Shown piece after piece: positions 19,935 through 30,363 of a DNA stretch of 64,000 nt. The notes beneath the pieces were generated by a model that had not been told where the DNA came from, made no database searches, and saw nothing but the letters and a program-made list of their open reading frames with translations. The DNA lies in NCBI GenBank assembly GCA_949316235.1, contig OX438760.1, forward strand, positions 2,916,501 to 2,980,500. The letters run 5' to 3'. The first letter of the stretch is position 1, and each line of letters opens with the position of its first letter. Origin of the DNA: Oegoconia quadripuncta. Its lineage: Eukaryota > Arthropoda > Insecta > Lepidoptera > Autostichidae. The translations under genes were made by a program, and so were the position numbers.

Positions 19935-20150
19935 ATATCAGCATCTTCATGCCCTGGTCCCAATTTATTTGGGGTCGGCGCTGTACGTCTTTTTCTTCCA
20001 ATCTCCTCTATCAGCCGTTACCTCCTCATTCATGCCCTTTTCGTTCATATCACCCCTCACACAATCCATCCATCTTTTCCGTGGTCTTCCTCTCCTGGGT
20101 AACTTCCTCTTACATATTCATTCCACTTACATATTCATTCCACTTATCCA
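19935..20150 (-). pseudogene. RTE LINE ORF2 C-terminus and 3' region
   Basis: Minus-strand translation gives RRGRPRKRWMDCVRGDMNEK then a TADRGDWKKKTYSADPK stretch, the characteristic C-terminus of RTE-clade ORF2. Upstream, NEYVRGS is also RTE-like. There is no RT core, and the frame breaks. The homologous fragment at 28660-28900 has the same order. Confidence 0.65.
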
Positions 20151-20424
20151 TAAAATAAATAAATAAATATCCTTGGACATACACACAGCGCCATCTAGTT
20201 CCACAGTAAGCACTATAGGCTTGTGTTGTGAATACCAGATGGTTGATATACTACATAAATACATTTTTTTTTGTAAATAAATACTTATTATAAATGAAAA
20301 CATTTATAACTCGGGTACACATGTCCGTAATCATCACACACACATATGCCCCTAGCGGGATTCGAACCCGCTACCTGTTGGTATAGTGGGCAGAGTTTCA
20401 AACCACTACACCAAACAGGTCGTC
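20151..20424 (-). mobile_element. SINE-C inserted in the RTE fragment
   Basis: A complete SINE-C with an AAATAAATAAAT tail at its left end. ATCCAT borders it on both sides (20146-20151 and 20424-20429). RTE ORF2 sequence continues on either side, so the SINE came after the RTE copy. Confidence 0.7.
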
Positions 20425-20505
20425 AATCCATCTCAGCATTATCCTCTCCACTGCATGCAATTTTCTTTCATCCTTCTTCTTCATGGCCCAATACATCTAT
20501 AAGTA
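20425..20505 (-). pseudogene. RTE LINE ORF2 fragment, continuation
   Basis: Minus-strand translation reads MKKKDERKLHAVERIMLRWI, the conserved KK-E-KL...RMLRWM segment found upstream of the C-terminus in RTE ORF2. Between this and the NEYVRGS segment only the SINE intervenes. Confidence 0.6.
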
Positions 20506-20661
20506 TGAAATGAACATGACTCATAACTTAACAGTTAGAAAATCGATATTACAGTTAAAAAATCTGTAACCTCTAACTTACCTGGTTAGTTATTGTTGTA
20601 CATCTGTACAGTGACTCTAGCTATGATTCATTATGATAACGATCGACCTCGTTTATAGTAC

Positions 20662-21193
20662 TAGCTCACCGCCCGCGGCTTCGCCTGCGTGGATTAACTT
20701 TATCGCGTATACAGACTGACTTGTTATTAGAGCATAATCTTGTAAGGACTATAGTACAGGTCATTTGCAACATTTTTGTGTATGGACACTCATATGCCAA
20801 AATGAACCACTATTGAAATATTTTTATTTTAGTGTTTTTTTGAAAAAAATCCTAGGTGGTAACTTAAAAACTAAAGAAACACAAAAGAAGCTCAAAAAAA
20901 TATTTTTATTTTCTTTATTATCTCATATTAAAGGTCTAACTACGTATCCAAATCATTAAATGTACAATAATGGCGTTATTTTAGACACGGTGCTCCGAAA
21001 TTCCAGAAACATAGAAAATGTTTAATTGTTTAATTATTCATCCTGCGGGATCTACTCACTTTATCGGGTTAAAAAATGTCCAAGTTATGTCACAGCTGTA
21101 TGCCATATTTCATCTAAATCCGTTGATCCTTTCGCCGTGATTGTGCATCAAACAAACATCCAAAGTTTCGCATTTATAATAATAGTTAGATTT
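20662..21193 (-). mobile_element. HelA with a ~330-bp interior insertion
   Basis: The 3' end is at 20662 (A|CTAGCTCACCGCCCGCGGCT) and the 5' end at 21193 (AGTTAGA|T). HelA sequence stops at about 20714 and resumes at about 21043 (CCTGCGGGATCTACTCACTT). The intervening DNA has no match and no recognisable termini, so it is either an unidentified insertion or captured sequence. Confidence 0.6.
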
Positions 21194-21710
21194 AGGTAGG
21201 TGTACCAAGGTACACCAAGTACCGAATTTACCCGATTTAACAACCCGACGAAATTAAGTTGCTTAGCCACTAGCTAGGATTCATAACTGTCAACGTTAAA
21301 TGCGAGTCTCTTTCCTGCAATATGTCAGGAAAAAAATGTATAATTGTGTGCCCGTTCGTACAATAGCACCTTTTTATTGTCCATGTCCATTTTTAGGGCT
21401 CTTCATGTTAAAACGGTATACTTTCTACTTCATTAAAAATACTTTAAACAACAAGCTTTAAATACTCCACCATGATTATCACATATTATTCTTAGTCTAT
21501 CCGTTTATGCAAAATTTCGTATCAGTGCTATTAACCGTTGAGGAGTTCCCCTCCTCTGGCTGCAGCATCAGCTCATGTCTAATTCGTACTGGGAATTGTG
21601 TTTAACTATCAAACTAATCGTGTAAGTAAAGATTCGTATCCGTGCTATTGTCCAGTGAGGAGACACTCCTGGTTGCAGCATCAGATCGTAGTATGTTCAA
21701 CTAGTGTTTA
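21194..21710. other. No gene; small internal repeat
   Basis: GCAGCATCAG with flanking sequence occurs at about 21562 and 21674 (also CGTATC(A/C)GTGCTATT at 21519 and 21637), suggesting an old tandem duplication of about 115 bp. No further match. Confidence 0.4.
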
Positions 21711-21937
21711 AATAAATAAATATTTGGTGCACTTCCACCAATCATCTAGTCCCAAACTAAGCAAAGGTTGTGCTATGGATACTAGATAACGGATAAACAT
21801 ACATAAATATTTATAAAAATATCCATGACTCGGGAATAAATGTTTACCCCTCATCATTTACCCCTCGCGGGATTCGAACCCGCAACCCGTTGGTTTCGCT
21901 GACAGGGTCACTATCCACTACACCAATCGGTCGTCAA
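21711..21937 (-). mobile_element. SINE-B, full length
   Basis: AAATAAATATTTGG tail at left; TAGTCCCAAACTAAGCAAAG, CATGACTCGGGAATAAATGT, B-box complement GGGATTCGAACCC and head ACACCAATCGGTCGTC at right. A small duplication gives CCCCTCATCATTTACCCCTC instead of the usual core end. Confidence 0.75.
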
Positions 21938-22045
21938 AGGTTTTTCGGTTTCGGAGGCTTTCTAAATTAGTAAGATTAAACTCTGGGATGTTAGCCAAGT
22001 TTTAACACATTTGGTTTGCTTTATCCGGATTATATCATCCAGGCG

Positions 22046-22110
22046 GTCTCTTGAGCAGCGGTTCCCAAATGGTGGTCCGCGGAACCCTGGGGCTCCGTGG
22101 GTTGGTCACA
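22046..22110 (+). mobile_element. hAT-like terminal fragment
   Basis: CAGCGGTTCCCAAATGGTGG then TCCGCGGAACCCTGGGGCTC resembles the CAG(T/C)GGTTCCCAA terminus of hAT elements. A second, similar end is at 22614. No transposase and no matched partner end, so the assignment is tentative. Confidence 0.35.
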
Positions 22111-22202
22111 GGGGATTTAAATTTCAATTTATTGCATTTATGTTGTATGATCTTAAAACTGCTAGGGCACAACAATTAAATTTAAAATGCATGCACATAA
22201 AT

Positions 22203-22335
22203 GCCATCAAAATTGCTGGTTGGCGGCAGCCTTAGATAAGATGGTGTAGGCCAGGTAGGCGTTTAAAAATGCCTTACCACCAAACTTAGCAATCTAAACA
22301 TGCACTCCGCTGGTAATGGAACCCGTGACCTTTTA
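22203..22335 (-). mobile_element. SINE-A, 5' part, diverged
   Basis: GGTTGGCGGCAGCCTTAGAT, TGCCTTACCACCAAAC and the B-box complement GGTAATGGAACCCGTGACC are recognisable. The head end is lost after 22335. Confidence 0.55.
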
Positions 22336-22613
22336 TAAAAGAATGATGATGAGGCCACTGGACGCTCGGTGCTCTCATAAATAAATTCCGTTACAAAACA
22401 TGACCACGTGCCAAAGTATTTAAGTACATAGATAGTCGTAAATATCAAAGTAATTATCCATGCCGTTACAAATTCCTAGTAATTCTAGTCGATAATGTCA
22501 TTGAAGGGCGGGCTACCTTTACGTGAGTAGAATAGAATACATTTTGCTCTTGAACAGGGCACTACATTTAATAACAGTATATTGAAAACTTAGAAGACCC
22601 TCTAGATCAGTGG

Positions 22614-22700
22614 TGCCCAAATTTTTTTTAACCACGGAACCATAATTGATCATACTTTTTTGGCGGATCCCCAAATTGTAAATAACAAGAGTGGATTGCT
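22614..22700 (+). mobile_element. hAT-like terminal fragment
   Basis: CAGTGGTGCCCAAATTTTTT then AACCACGGAACCATAATTGA follows CTCTAGAT, the sort of 8-base context expected for a hAT target duplication. The other end is not identified. Confidence 0.35.
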
Positions 22701-23072
22701 TGTAGTTTGAATATTTTCATTTTGGACATGATAATACAAATAATTTGTACCGTAACTGCATATTTAAAGTGACCAATGAATTTTTTTCATATATTTACGA
22801 GTATAACTACATTTTTTTTGTTATTGTACTGTTTTCGTGTATGGCTAGAATGTAAGATTTTTATTGCACTGTAAACTTTATTTTTTTTTATTGAATAGAA
22901 ACACTTTAAGAATGGATTTTTTCTTTTTGAGTATTCTCCATTTCTCTACCTTTCAAATGATACCCAACACTACACACACCATTGATTCCAAGTAAGGTTA
23001 AAAGTCCTTTGAAGGAAATTTTTAAGAAGGTGCGATTTTTTTGACGCCGAGTTTACTTAGATTAGAACTATC
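22701..23072. other. No gene
   Basis: T-rich sequence; possibly the interior of the hAT-like element at 22614, not demonstrable. Confidence 0.3.
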
Positions 23073-23558
23073 ACTACTCACTTTATCGGGATAATAAACA
23101 TCCTATGACTTAAGGTCTTAGCATACGTGACGTGTTTATTCTCGTGCCGGACGGAACGGGACGATTTTTTGACATCGTTGCATTTAAAAACATAGCAATA
23201 AAATACACGTGGCGAGAAACACTGGCGGAACGGGACGGCAATAGAAAAAACATCGTTATGGCATCTTCTTCATCTAATGCTACGGCAACCATTGCTAGTT
23301 CTTCAAAAGTAAAATCGAACATTTTGTGCTGAAATATGGTTGCAGCACTAGCACGACTATCGTTGAACACCGTCACTGTACGTATGTTAAAACCACTTTC
23401 ACGTTACGAACAAAACCCGTCCCGTCTCCGTTCCCTCCGAGAAATTACCCGTCACGTATGCTAAGACCTTTAATCCATAATTAAATATATATTCCACCTA
23501 TATTTATACCAAATTTAATCCAAATCCGTTTATCAGTTTCGCCGTGATTGAGCAACAA
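23073..23558 (-). mobile_element. HelA split by a Harbinger-type MITE
   Basis: Left piece CTACTCACTTTATCGGGATA; right piece after the MITE: CAAATTTAATCCAAATCCG and TTCGCCGTGATTGAGCAACA. The two are consecutive in intact HelA copies. Both outer ends are missing, the right one replaced by a SINE-C tail. Confidence 0.65.
23113..23469. mobile_element. PIF/Harbinger-type MITE, 20-bp perfect TIRs, TTA duplication
   Basis: The termini AGGTCTTAGCATACGTGACG are perfectly inverted over 20 bp, and TTA lies on both sides (23110-23112 and 23470-23472), fitting the 3-bp TWA targets of PIF/Harbinger. On the minus strand the interior encodes an acidic stretch VALDEEDA in an open frame, reminiscent of Harbinger transposase N-termini. 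At 357 bp it is non-autonomous and would need a transposase from elsewhere. Confidence 0.7.
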
Positions 23559-23620
23559 GCCTATAGTTGCTTACTGTGGAACTAGATGGCGCTGTGTGTA
23601 TGTCTAAGGATATTTTTTTT
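23559..23620 (+). mobile_element. SINE-C 3' end
   Basis: AGCCTATAGTTGCTTACTGT, GGAACTAGATGGCGCTGTGT and ATGTCTAAGGATATTTTTTT are the last ~60 bases of SINE-C, joined to the broken HelA at 23558. Confidence 0.65.
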
Positions 23621-23721
23621 TAATTTATTATATGTATAAATTTATAAATACGAATGTAAGGATAGATATAATTATTGAGGACATTTAAGTGTTATATTGT
23701 TTTGTAGTCGTAATTAATTAA

Positions 23722-23766
23722 GTCAGGTGTGATTGAGGTCAAGTACCAACCCGTTGTGCATAAAAT
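23722..23766 (+). mobile_element. SINE-A 3' end
   Basis: CAGGTGTGATTGAGGTCAAG, TACCAACCCGTTGTGCATAA. This short 5'-truncated insertion keeps the family 3' terminus. Confidence 0.65.
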
Positions 23767-25130
23767 TAAGAGGGTTTATTCCGTCCAGTGGGGGCGCCAT
23801 TTGATAAATTAAGATTTAAATACAAAATAAATCAATAAAATCGATCTGACCTGCACTCGAGAAGCCTAAAACCTAATTGACAAAATGCTCAAGAATTAAA
23901 AAGAAAAATTCAACATCACTCGCCGATTTTCCGCCAAAAAGCCACAGACATTTAGTCATCGCAACCCCCATTAGGATATAGAAAAGGTGCGCCTGTGCTA
24001 CTTATGAGACATTCAAATATGGTATTGTGAAACGATCGACGTCATAACATATAATAACTTTCAGGTCGACTACCAGGATATACGTTTTGGATCTTTTAAT
24101 TACAGTGCTACCTGTGTGAGGGTATATCTCTTGCTGAAATTCTACTAATATTAAAACACATTCCAAGTAGCACTTATTACCGGTAGGTGGATAGGCCAGC
24201 ACGTGCAAATTGACCCACTTCGATGAAAATTAATATCTGCAATGAACGTTTTATTGTTCATGGTGTTTACTCGAAAACTAGGTCATTTTGCTGCTATTTG
24301 TCTGCCATTGAGTGTTTCAGGTTTTGATAACCTATTATACAGGGGGAAATAGAATTCGTGTAATTCCCATTCACTGGTGACGCCACTGTTGATCCTCATC
24401 ATATGCCTTACATGTCACTGATGGGATACAGCTTCCTCTCAATAGGAGAGGGTATGGGCAGTAATCCAGCACGCAGACCAGGGGGGGCACACTTCAAATG
24501 TCATCAATATTCATAGCAGACTGCGACCTCTGAACTGCGGTTGACGAACTAACCGTTATTAGTGTTCTGTGGCAGCAGCCGCCATCTTACCGGTGGGTGA
24601 TGTCATGTCGAGCGCTCAGTCAACGTTGATTTCCTTTTGAAAGTTTTTGTAAAAGTTCAGATTTATGTTAATTTATTGTTTGTTTTTGTTATACTTGTTT
24701 TTCATAGCTAATTTAAAGAAATTAGTTATGAGAAGTAAAAATTTCCTCATAAACAACTATACCTATATCTAAACCCAGTTTCTACCTATATAATCAGTGT
24801 ACGTAGGTATGTATAGATAGATTTAATTCCTCAACCAATCGCTGGCAGCAGCACTGTCTATACATGCAAATTTAACCACGGAGTTGCCACTCTTTCTCGG
24901 TAAATAGTTACTATACTCTTTGACGCAGACCTAGTTCGTGCGTGCGTTGTAGATTTGTGGCAGACTATTTTTTTTTCGTATTATTCTCTCCTCTCGGAGA
25001 ATGCAAAGGAATATAAGCCCATACAGCCGTGTTTTATTTTTCTTATTTCTTCAGTTTATAAGTCAGTCTCAGCCAAAACAAGTAATTCGTCGTATATTCC
25101 GTTCGTTGTATCAAGATACGGTTGACAGAT
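23767..25130 (-). other. Mostly unassigned; two H fragments and one R fragment
   Basis: 23905-23955 (CAACATCACTCGCCGATTTT, CCGCCAAAAAGCC) is the H 5' region in minus orientation. 24338-24410 (AATAGAATTCGTGTAATTCC, TCACTGGTGACGCCACTG) is repeat R in plus orientation. 24975-25110 is an H 3' end of the alternative CTCTCGGAGAATGC type (minus). The rest is unmatched; no gene. Confidence 0.5.
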
Positions 25131-25651
25131 GAGAAGTTTGACATATAGATTAACTTTCTCGTTGCCTAGTTATTTGTAGTGGCCTAATTCAAAACATCAT
25201 AGACATACACTTATTTGTTAAAGTTTTTGGATAAAGGTGGAGCCACATTCATCACGGATCCACAACCTCAAGTTTAGTCACGCATCCTTGTCATTTAAGC
25301 AAAAGAAACACATTAGCAATACTAGTTTTTTACCTTACCTACAGCATAGCAATACTCTATTAATATCTCTTCATCATTCGTCGTGAACAGTCGTGATTCT
25401 CAACTCATCGGTATGATTCAAGTCATAAGCGGAGCGGAGGGCGAGAGTTGCTGACGGTTATTTTTTATTTTTTGTAATTTATTTATTTATTTAGGATCAC
25501 CAACAATTGTTACATCAGTACATAGTCCATCTAATAATTAAGGTAGTTGGTATTAAATTTAAATGTACAACCTTTTATAGGTGAACACATCATGCAAGAA
25601 ACTTTAAAAATAAAATAACAGTAAAACAAAAACTCATAACCTAAATTTACC
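25131..25651. other. No feature recognised
   Basis: Unmatched AT-rich sequence. Confidence 0.35.
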
Positions 25652-26135
25652 TTTCTTCTTCTTATTTTTGAGGATGGCAACCAGTCATGAAGATGGCAAA
25701 ATGTAAAATCTGACTATTTTAAGTGTACCCTGTGCACCTACAAAATAAAGCATTTATTGATTTTGATTTTTGATTTCAACCTCACTGTCAGGGATATTAC
25801 TGCCAGTTTCGAGTGAAAAATTTTATTTCTCTTGTTTCTTCAGTTTATAAGTCAGTCTCAGTCAAAACAAGTAATTCGTCGTACACAGAGTCTAGTCACG
25901 GTCAAATCATTCTTCAGTAAAGTGGCAGAATGCTTTACAAAAGATTTTGGCGGCTTCTTCTGGAAACCCAAAAGCTCCGTTAACGCACTTTAATTTACAC
26001 TTCTTTTCATCTGTACACCAACACTAACGTTTGCTGCACAATATTCTGCCAAGCTTCAAAAGTTAGAATGCACAAATTAGAAGAATTATAAAGAAAAATG
26101 CAACTTCACTCGCCGAGATCCCGCCCAAAAGCCAA
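25652..26135 (-). mobile_element. Retroelement H, near complete, split by a LINE-b end
   Basis: The minus strand has GGCGGGATCTCGGCGAGTG near 26127, GTAAATTAAAGTGCGTTAAC and GACTTGACCGTGACTAG in H order, ending at 25652 with ATAAGAAGAAGAA. The block 25688-25776 is an intruding LINE-b 3' end. H has no ORF of useful length here. Confidence 0.65.
25688..25776 (+). mobile_element. LINE-b 3' end nested in H
   Basis: ATGTAAAATCTGACTATTTT, AAGTGTACCCTGTGCACCTA and CAAAATAAAGCATTTATTGA followed by TTTTGATTTTTGATT match the LINE-b terminus at 30700-30778. H resumes directly with CAACCTCACTGTC. Confidence 0.65.
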
Positions 26136-26654
26136 ATTTACCTTTACTTTGATTGATAGAGCAGTTTCGTGCCAAGTTGCATTTACATGGTATTAGATTA
26201 AAAATAAACACCCTTACATTATAGGTACTTCGCCTAGATTCAGGAATTGCTTGGATTTTGGGGGAACGAAGTAATAAAAACTCCAATAACCCAATCCCAC
26301 CAATGAGTATCAGCTCAAAAGAACGACACCGTTACAATACTACCAGTGCAGTTGATGCTCAAAATCATAGAGTCAGCTTGTTTTCACTGTTAGCTACGTC
26401 ATATGGTTAATTCTTACCAAAGTGGGAACGCGACTGACACTTTTATGTCGCACATAGTAATTAGTGTTCCAGTGTTTATCTTTTTACTTGTACCAAACCA
26501 GAAGATTATACCAAGTAAATAATGTAACATTTCCACATTAAAAAGCTACTGTATGACTAACTGAATGATGTAAACCATTAACTCTTGTTTTTCTCTCCAT
26601 CGTAATAGGTAATTAAATCGTGATTTGATTGTTAACATGTCTTCTTAGAAATAA
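26136..26654. other. No feature recognised
   Basis: Unmatched sequence. Confidence 0.35.
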
Positions 26655-26850
26655 ATTCCATATGTTTGTATGATGAATACAGACATGTGTTCCCGAGTTA
26701 TGGATGTTTTTCATTTATACATGTATTTATTTATAAAAAAAATATATTTATTTGTGTAGTTTATCAACCATCTGGTATCCATAACACAAGCCTAGATGCT
26801 TACTGTGGACCTAGATGGCCCTGTGTGTGTTTGTGCAGACATTTTTTAAT
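26655..26850 (+). mobile_element. SINE-C, 5'-truncated
   Basis: It begins within the core at TTTGTATGATGAATACAGAC, passes TTCCCGAGTTATGGATGTTT and CAACCATCTGGTATCCATAA, and ends GGACCTAGATGGCCCTGTGT. Both promoter boxes are missing. Confidence 0.65.
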
Positions 26851-27182
26851 AATATTATTATAATCCAAATCGTTTAACAATTAACGACGAAAGTTAGTGT
26901 GAACTTATATAAAAAAATAACAGACGAATATAGAACCATGGAATAATAAAAATGATTTCTGAACGATGCGACGGACCCATCCTTAAATACTGGGTGGGGC
27001 TTCTTGGGGGTGTATACCCATGTTAGAAATTAACTTAAGGGTGTGTATGCCCTTAATTTCGTAGTTTTTTTTTTAATAGTTTGCATAAAAAAAAAGTGTT
27101 TAATAATATGTGTGTATATTGGGTGTTTCTACTAACAAGGCTAGGCAAACTTTATACTAACAAAAATGGATTTGAAATTTGA

Positions 27183-27998
27183 AATAAATGATTATATATA
27201 CCGGTGAGTTTTTTTATCGTAACACAAAGAATAGGGCATATTAGGTAAGTGAAATAGAAATTGGCATAAAACTTGGGGAAAATATTAGTTCCAAATAAAT
27301 TTCGCATGATAGGAACCCTACGAATGCCGTGTGGGTGCACGAATTTTTGAAAAAAAAAAAAAAAAAAATTAAACTACCTATGCCAATAACTTTTTTTTAA
27401 ATATATAGCAAAAAGGCAATTAGCCACGACGTCAAGCCAAGACCCTTTTCCATTGGCTAAATCGACGCAAGACTTAGAAAATTACAAAAGAACAGAACAT
27501 TACTACACACATCCAACAAAGCCAAATATTATGAATTGCCTCCATTAACGTGGTTATTTTGTAAAATATATAATATCATCGTTAAGCTTACATCATTCGT
27601 TTTAATTGGACCACGATCGCTGGCACGATGTAGTTACACGAAATGCGAAAACTAACGCACTGTGAATTATTGTCTTGAATGAAAGTTAATGTCAGACATT
27701 ACATTTTACAATAAGATTCCGGAAGATATAGATTGCAGATCTTACCTTTATAAATTCAAATAGATCGTGAAGCAGAAGTGTAGTTAGGATTGCCACCATT
27801 TTTTGGACCAATAATGTTTTTTTTTTATATGAGAGGGCGGCAAACGAGCATGCGGGTCACCTGATGGAAAGTAATCACCGCCGCCCATGGACACCCGCAA
27901 CACCAAAAGTGTCACAGATTGCAACTTCCATTGCACTTGCCTAATATGGCCTATTTTTTTTTCTTATGGTAAAAAACTCATCCGGTATATAGAAATTC
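27183..27998. mobile_element. P element copy 1, ~56-bp TIRs, containing the Q/K insertion
   Basis: The left end (TATACCGGTGAGTTTTTTTA ... GGGCATATTAGGTAAGTG) and right end (reverse complement TATACCGGATGAGTTTTTTA ... GGCCATATTAGGC) are inverted repeats. The interior 27262-27390, with ATAGGAACCCTACG and CTATGCCAATAACTT, matches the interior of P copy 2 in inverse order. 27392-27943 is foreign (Q/K). No transposase is visible. Confidence 0.6.
27392..27943. repeat. Q/K segment, inverted partner of 55025-55552
   Basis: 27428-27780 and the reverse complement of 55185-55537 differ at only about three positions by eye. The right part (from the T-run at 27811, ATATGAGAGGGCGGCAAACG, AGCATGCGGGTCACCTGATG) is retroelement K in minus orientation, also at 46485-46556. 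Q has no ORF and no obvious termini. Confidence 0.7.
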
Positions 27999-28266
27999 CA
28001 TCTTTTTTGAAGTCGGTTATAAAATAAACAAACCCCATTTTTCTATGTATAACTACATTTTCCCTTAACATATACTTTTCTCTCTGTGTGTGTGACATGT
28101 TTTTTATTATGTGGACCGCACCGACCTTACAAGTCAATGCCTTTGTGCTTTATTAGGGCTACGATTTATTATTCAGGGAATTCAAGTCACAATCATAAAA
28201 TATTTACAACTTCTGTCTGCGACGGCTCGCTTGTGTTGGTAGCTACATAATAAGTGGTCTGTCACT

Positions 28267-28564
28267 CATACCGCTCGCTGATCGCGGTGTGGGGCTCGAC
28301 AGTGCTCCCGCGGAGGGCGCGCTAGCCGCCCTCCGGGAACGGGCCTCCCCTTGTGAGGGGAGGCGGGGCGGGGGACGACCTGGAGCCGCTTATGCGTTCC
28401 CAGGTCCTCCCTACTGACGAGGAAGGTCGCCGGGGGGTTTTAGTGGGTAGTCCCGCTCCTGTCATTGGAGCGGGGAGTCCCACATATCCCCGTCGCTGCC
28501 CCACAGCGGCGGGTCGAATGCGTAAACGTATTTCCCCCCGAAAAAAAAAAAAAAAAAAAAAAAA
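28267..28564 (+). mobile_element. R1-like LINE 3' end with poly(A) and 14-bp target duplication
   Basis: A GC-rich block unlike its surroundings (GGGAACGGGCCTCCCCTTG, GGGAGTCCCACATATCCCCG, CGTATTTCCCC) ends in about 24 A. AGTGGTCTGTCACT is duplicated exactly at 28253-28266 and 28565-28578. Related pieces are at 60480-60563 and 61436-61607. GC-rich 3' regions of this look are typical of R1-clade LINEs in Lepidoptera, but no ORF is retained, so the clade is inferred. Confidence 0.65.
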
Positions 28565-28659
28565 AGTGGTCTGTCACTTAGGAAACTATGTCACATGTTC
28601 ATAAAGATTACACGTATTGACGTCAATCGGATGGTTTTCTATGACAAACTATATTATAT

Positions 28660-28900
28660 ATATTTCCTGCCCTTATCCCACTCTAGGTGGGGTCGGGACA
28701 ACATGTCATCCACTTCCACTCTCCTCTATCAGCTGTCATCTCCGTACTCACCCCTTTCACATACATATCATTCCTCACGCAGTTTACCCACACCTTCTTC
28801 GGTCTTCCTCTACCTCTGTATCCCTCTACATTCATACTTAACACTCGTCTTGTTTGTTACGTGCCTTTCATCCCTCCCCATAATATGCCCAAACCATGCT
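28660..28900 (-). pseudogene. RTE LINE ORF2 C-terminus
   Basis: Minus-strand translation has YRGRGRPKKVWVNCVRNDMY, then MTADRGEWKWMTCCPDPT, the RTE C-terminal signature (GRP-KRW-DCV ... TADR--WK--T--ADP). A stop replaces a codon shortly after PDPT. The upstream RT is absent. Confidence 0.65.
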
Positions 28901-29032
28901 AAAATGCTAAATCCTCAACTTTTCTGTTATTGGCGCCACTTTTAGACTTCCTCTGATATACGCATAATTAGTTAAAATTATCTTTTTTTTTTCTTTTTCT
29001 TTTTTTTTAATTAGAATCTGTCAAATTGGAAG

Positions 29033-29840
29033 TATACTGGATGACTCTTTTTGGCTTTTTGGCGGGAACTCGGCGAGTGAAGTAGCATTTTTCTTTATAA
29101 GTCTTAAAATTTGTGCATTCTAACTTTTGAAGCTTAATAATGGCAGAATATTGTGCAGCAAACGTTAGTGTTGGTGTACAGGTGAAGGGAAGTGTAAATT
29201 AAAGTGCGTAACGGAGCTTTCGGGTTCCCACAAGAAGCCGCCAAAATCTTTTGTAAAGCATTCTGCCACTTTACTGAAGAATGACTTGACCGTGACTGTG
29301 TCTAGACTCTGTATACGACGAATTACTTGTTTTGATTGAGACTGACCTATAAACTGAAGAAATAAGATAAATAAAAATTTTCACTCGAAACTGGCAGTAA
29401 TGTCCCTCGACAATGAGGTTAACTGGTTGCCATCCTCAAAAATAAGAAGAAGAAGAAGACTCTTTTTACCGTAAGGAAAAAAATACGGCATATTAGGTAA
29501 ATGACATAGAAGTTATTGGCGTAGATAGTTTTTTTTTTTTCAAAACCATTATCGACTCACGCGCTGGAGATTCATATGCGACTGGCGGGATGCGTAGGGT
29601 TCCTATCGTACTAAATTCATTTAAGACTCATATTTTCTCCAAGTTTTTTTTTAAATTATTTAATTTAATGACGTAATTAATGTGGAATAGGCTACAAACG
29701 CGGCCATCAAATGACACAAGCAATATTTTATTCGACGACGATTTTCAAAAAATAAAATCCTTATGCTAACTTCTGTTTCACTTACCTAATGTGCCCTATT
29801 TTTTTCCTTGCGGTAATAAAACTCATCTGGTATAAATTGG
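29033..29840. mobile_element. P element copy 2, with a nested H
   Basis: Left TIR TATACTGGATGACTCTTTTT resumes after the insertion as ACCGTAAGGAAAAAAATACG. The right end, reverse-complemented, reads TATACCAGATGAGTTTTATT then ACCGCAAGGAAAAAAATAGG. The interior shares AGGGTTCCTATCGTAC and TATTGGCGTAGATAG with copy 1 in opposite orientation. No ORF of transposase size. Confidence 0.65.
29053..29457 (+). mobile_element. Retroelement H, complete-looking, nested in P, 10-bp target duplication
   Basis: It starts GGCTTTTTGGCGGGAACTCG and ends CATCCTCAAAAATAAGAAGA + AGAAG. GACTCTTTTT is duplicated at 29043-29052 and 29458-29467. The copy at 57451 starts at the same place, so ~405 bp may be full length. 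Only short peptides can be read; no RT. Confidence 0.75.
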
Positions 29841-30047
29841 TTTAGAAAAGCCCCGAGTAACTATGAAAATATGGATGCTATTTCCCCCCCATATCGCTGC
29901 GCAGTATTCTGTAGCCAACAAAGAACGTTCATAGTTTTCTCGTCTGTCTGTGCGCGCATCGCATAGAGGCTCTCAGCACTAGAAAGCTGTAATTTGGCAT
30001 CTGTGTATATTAATCACGCCGACAAAGTGCGGTAGAATAACATACAT
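29841..30047. other. No feature recognised
   Basis: Unmatched sequence. Confidence 0.3.
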
Positions 30048-30214
30048 ACATAACGTCACGACATTATCCCAAATGGGGTGGTCAGAGATATCCCAAACAC
30101 TACTGTGTTCCAAACATTAGAAGTTTAATGATTGAAACAACATCTACAGTTCACCTTGTGAAATATACAGAAATGCATACATACAATACAGAGATAGATT
30201 TAAAGAGTATAATA

Positions 30215-30362
30215 TTCTAACCTTTTCGTCACAGTACATTTTTGAAAATCTAATATATGTCAAAAAAAATATAGCATCATTTAGGAAAAATAGTGATAAA
30301 CATGATGTCAATACAAGAAATAAAGATAAACTGGCAGGTCACATAAGTCGCCTCCACAAAGT
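30215..30362 (+). repeat. Repeat A copy
   Basis: Matches 8948-9150 up to the TCCACAAAGTC block, where LINE-b sequence starts abruptly at 30363. Confidence 0.5.
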
Positions 30363-30363
30363 C

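Noticed and set aside
28353..28604. GC-rich ORFs on both strands
   Set aside because: They lie in the untranslated 3' end of an R1-like LINE and run into poly(A).
29110..29200. Start of a THAP- or transposase-like protein in H (ATGGCAGAATATTGTGCAGC)
   Set aside because: The frame stops after about 20 codons in all copies, and no zinc-binding pattern can be followed.
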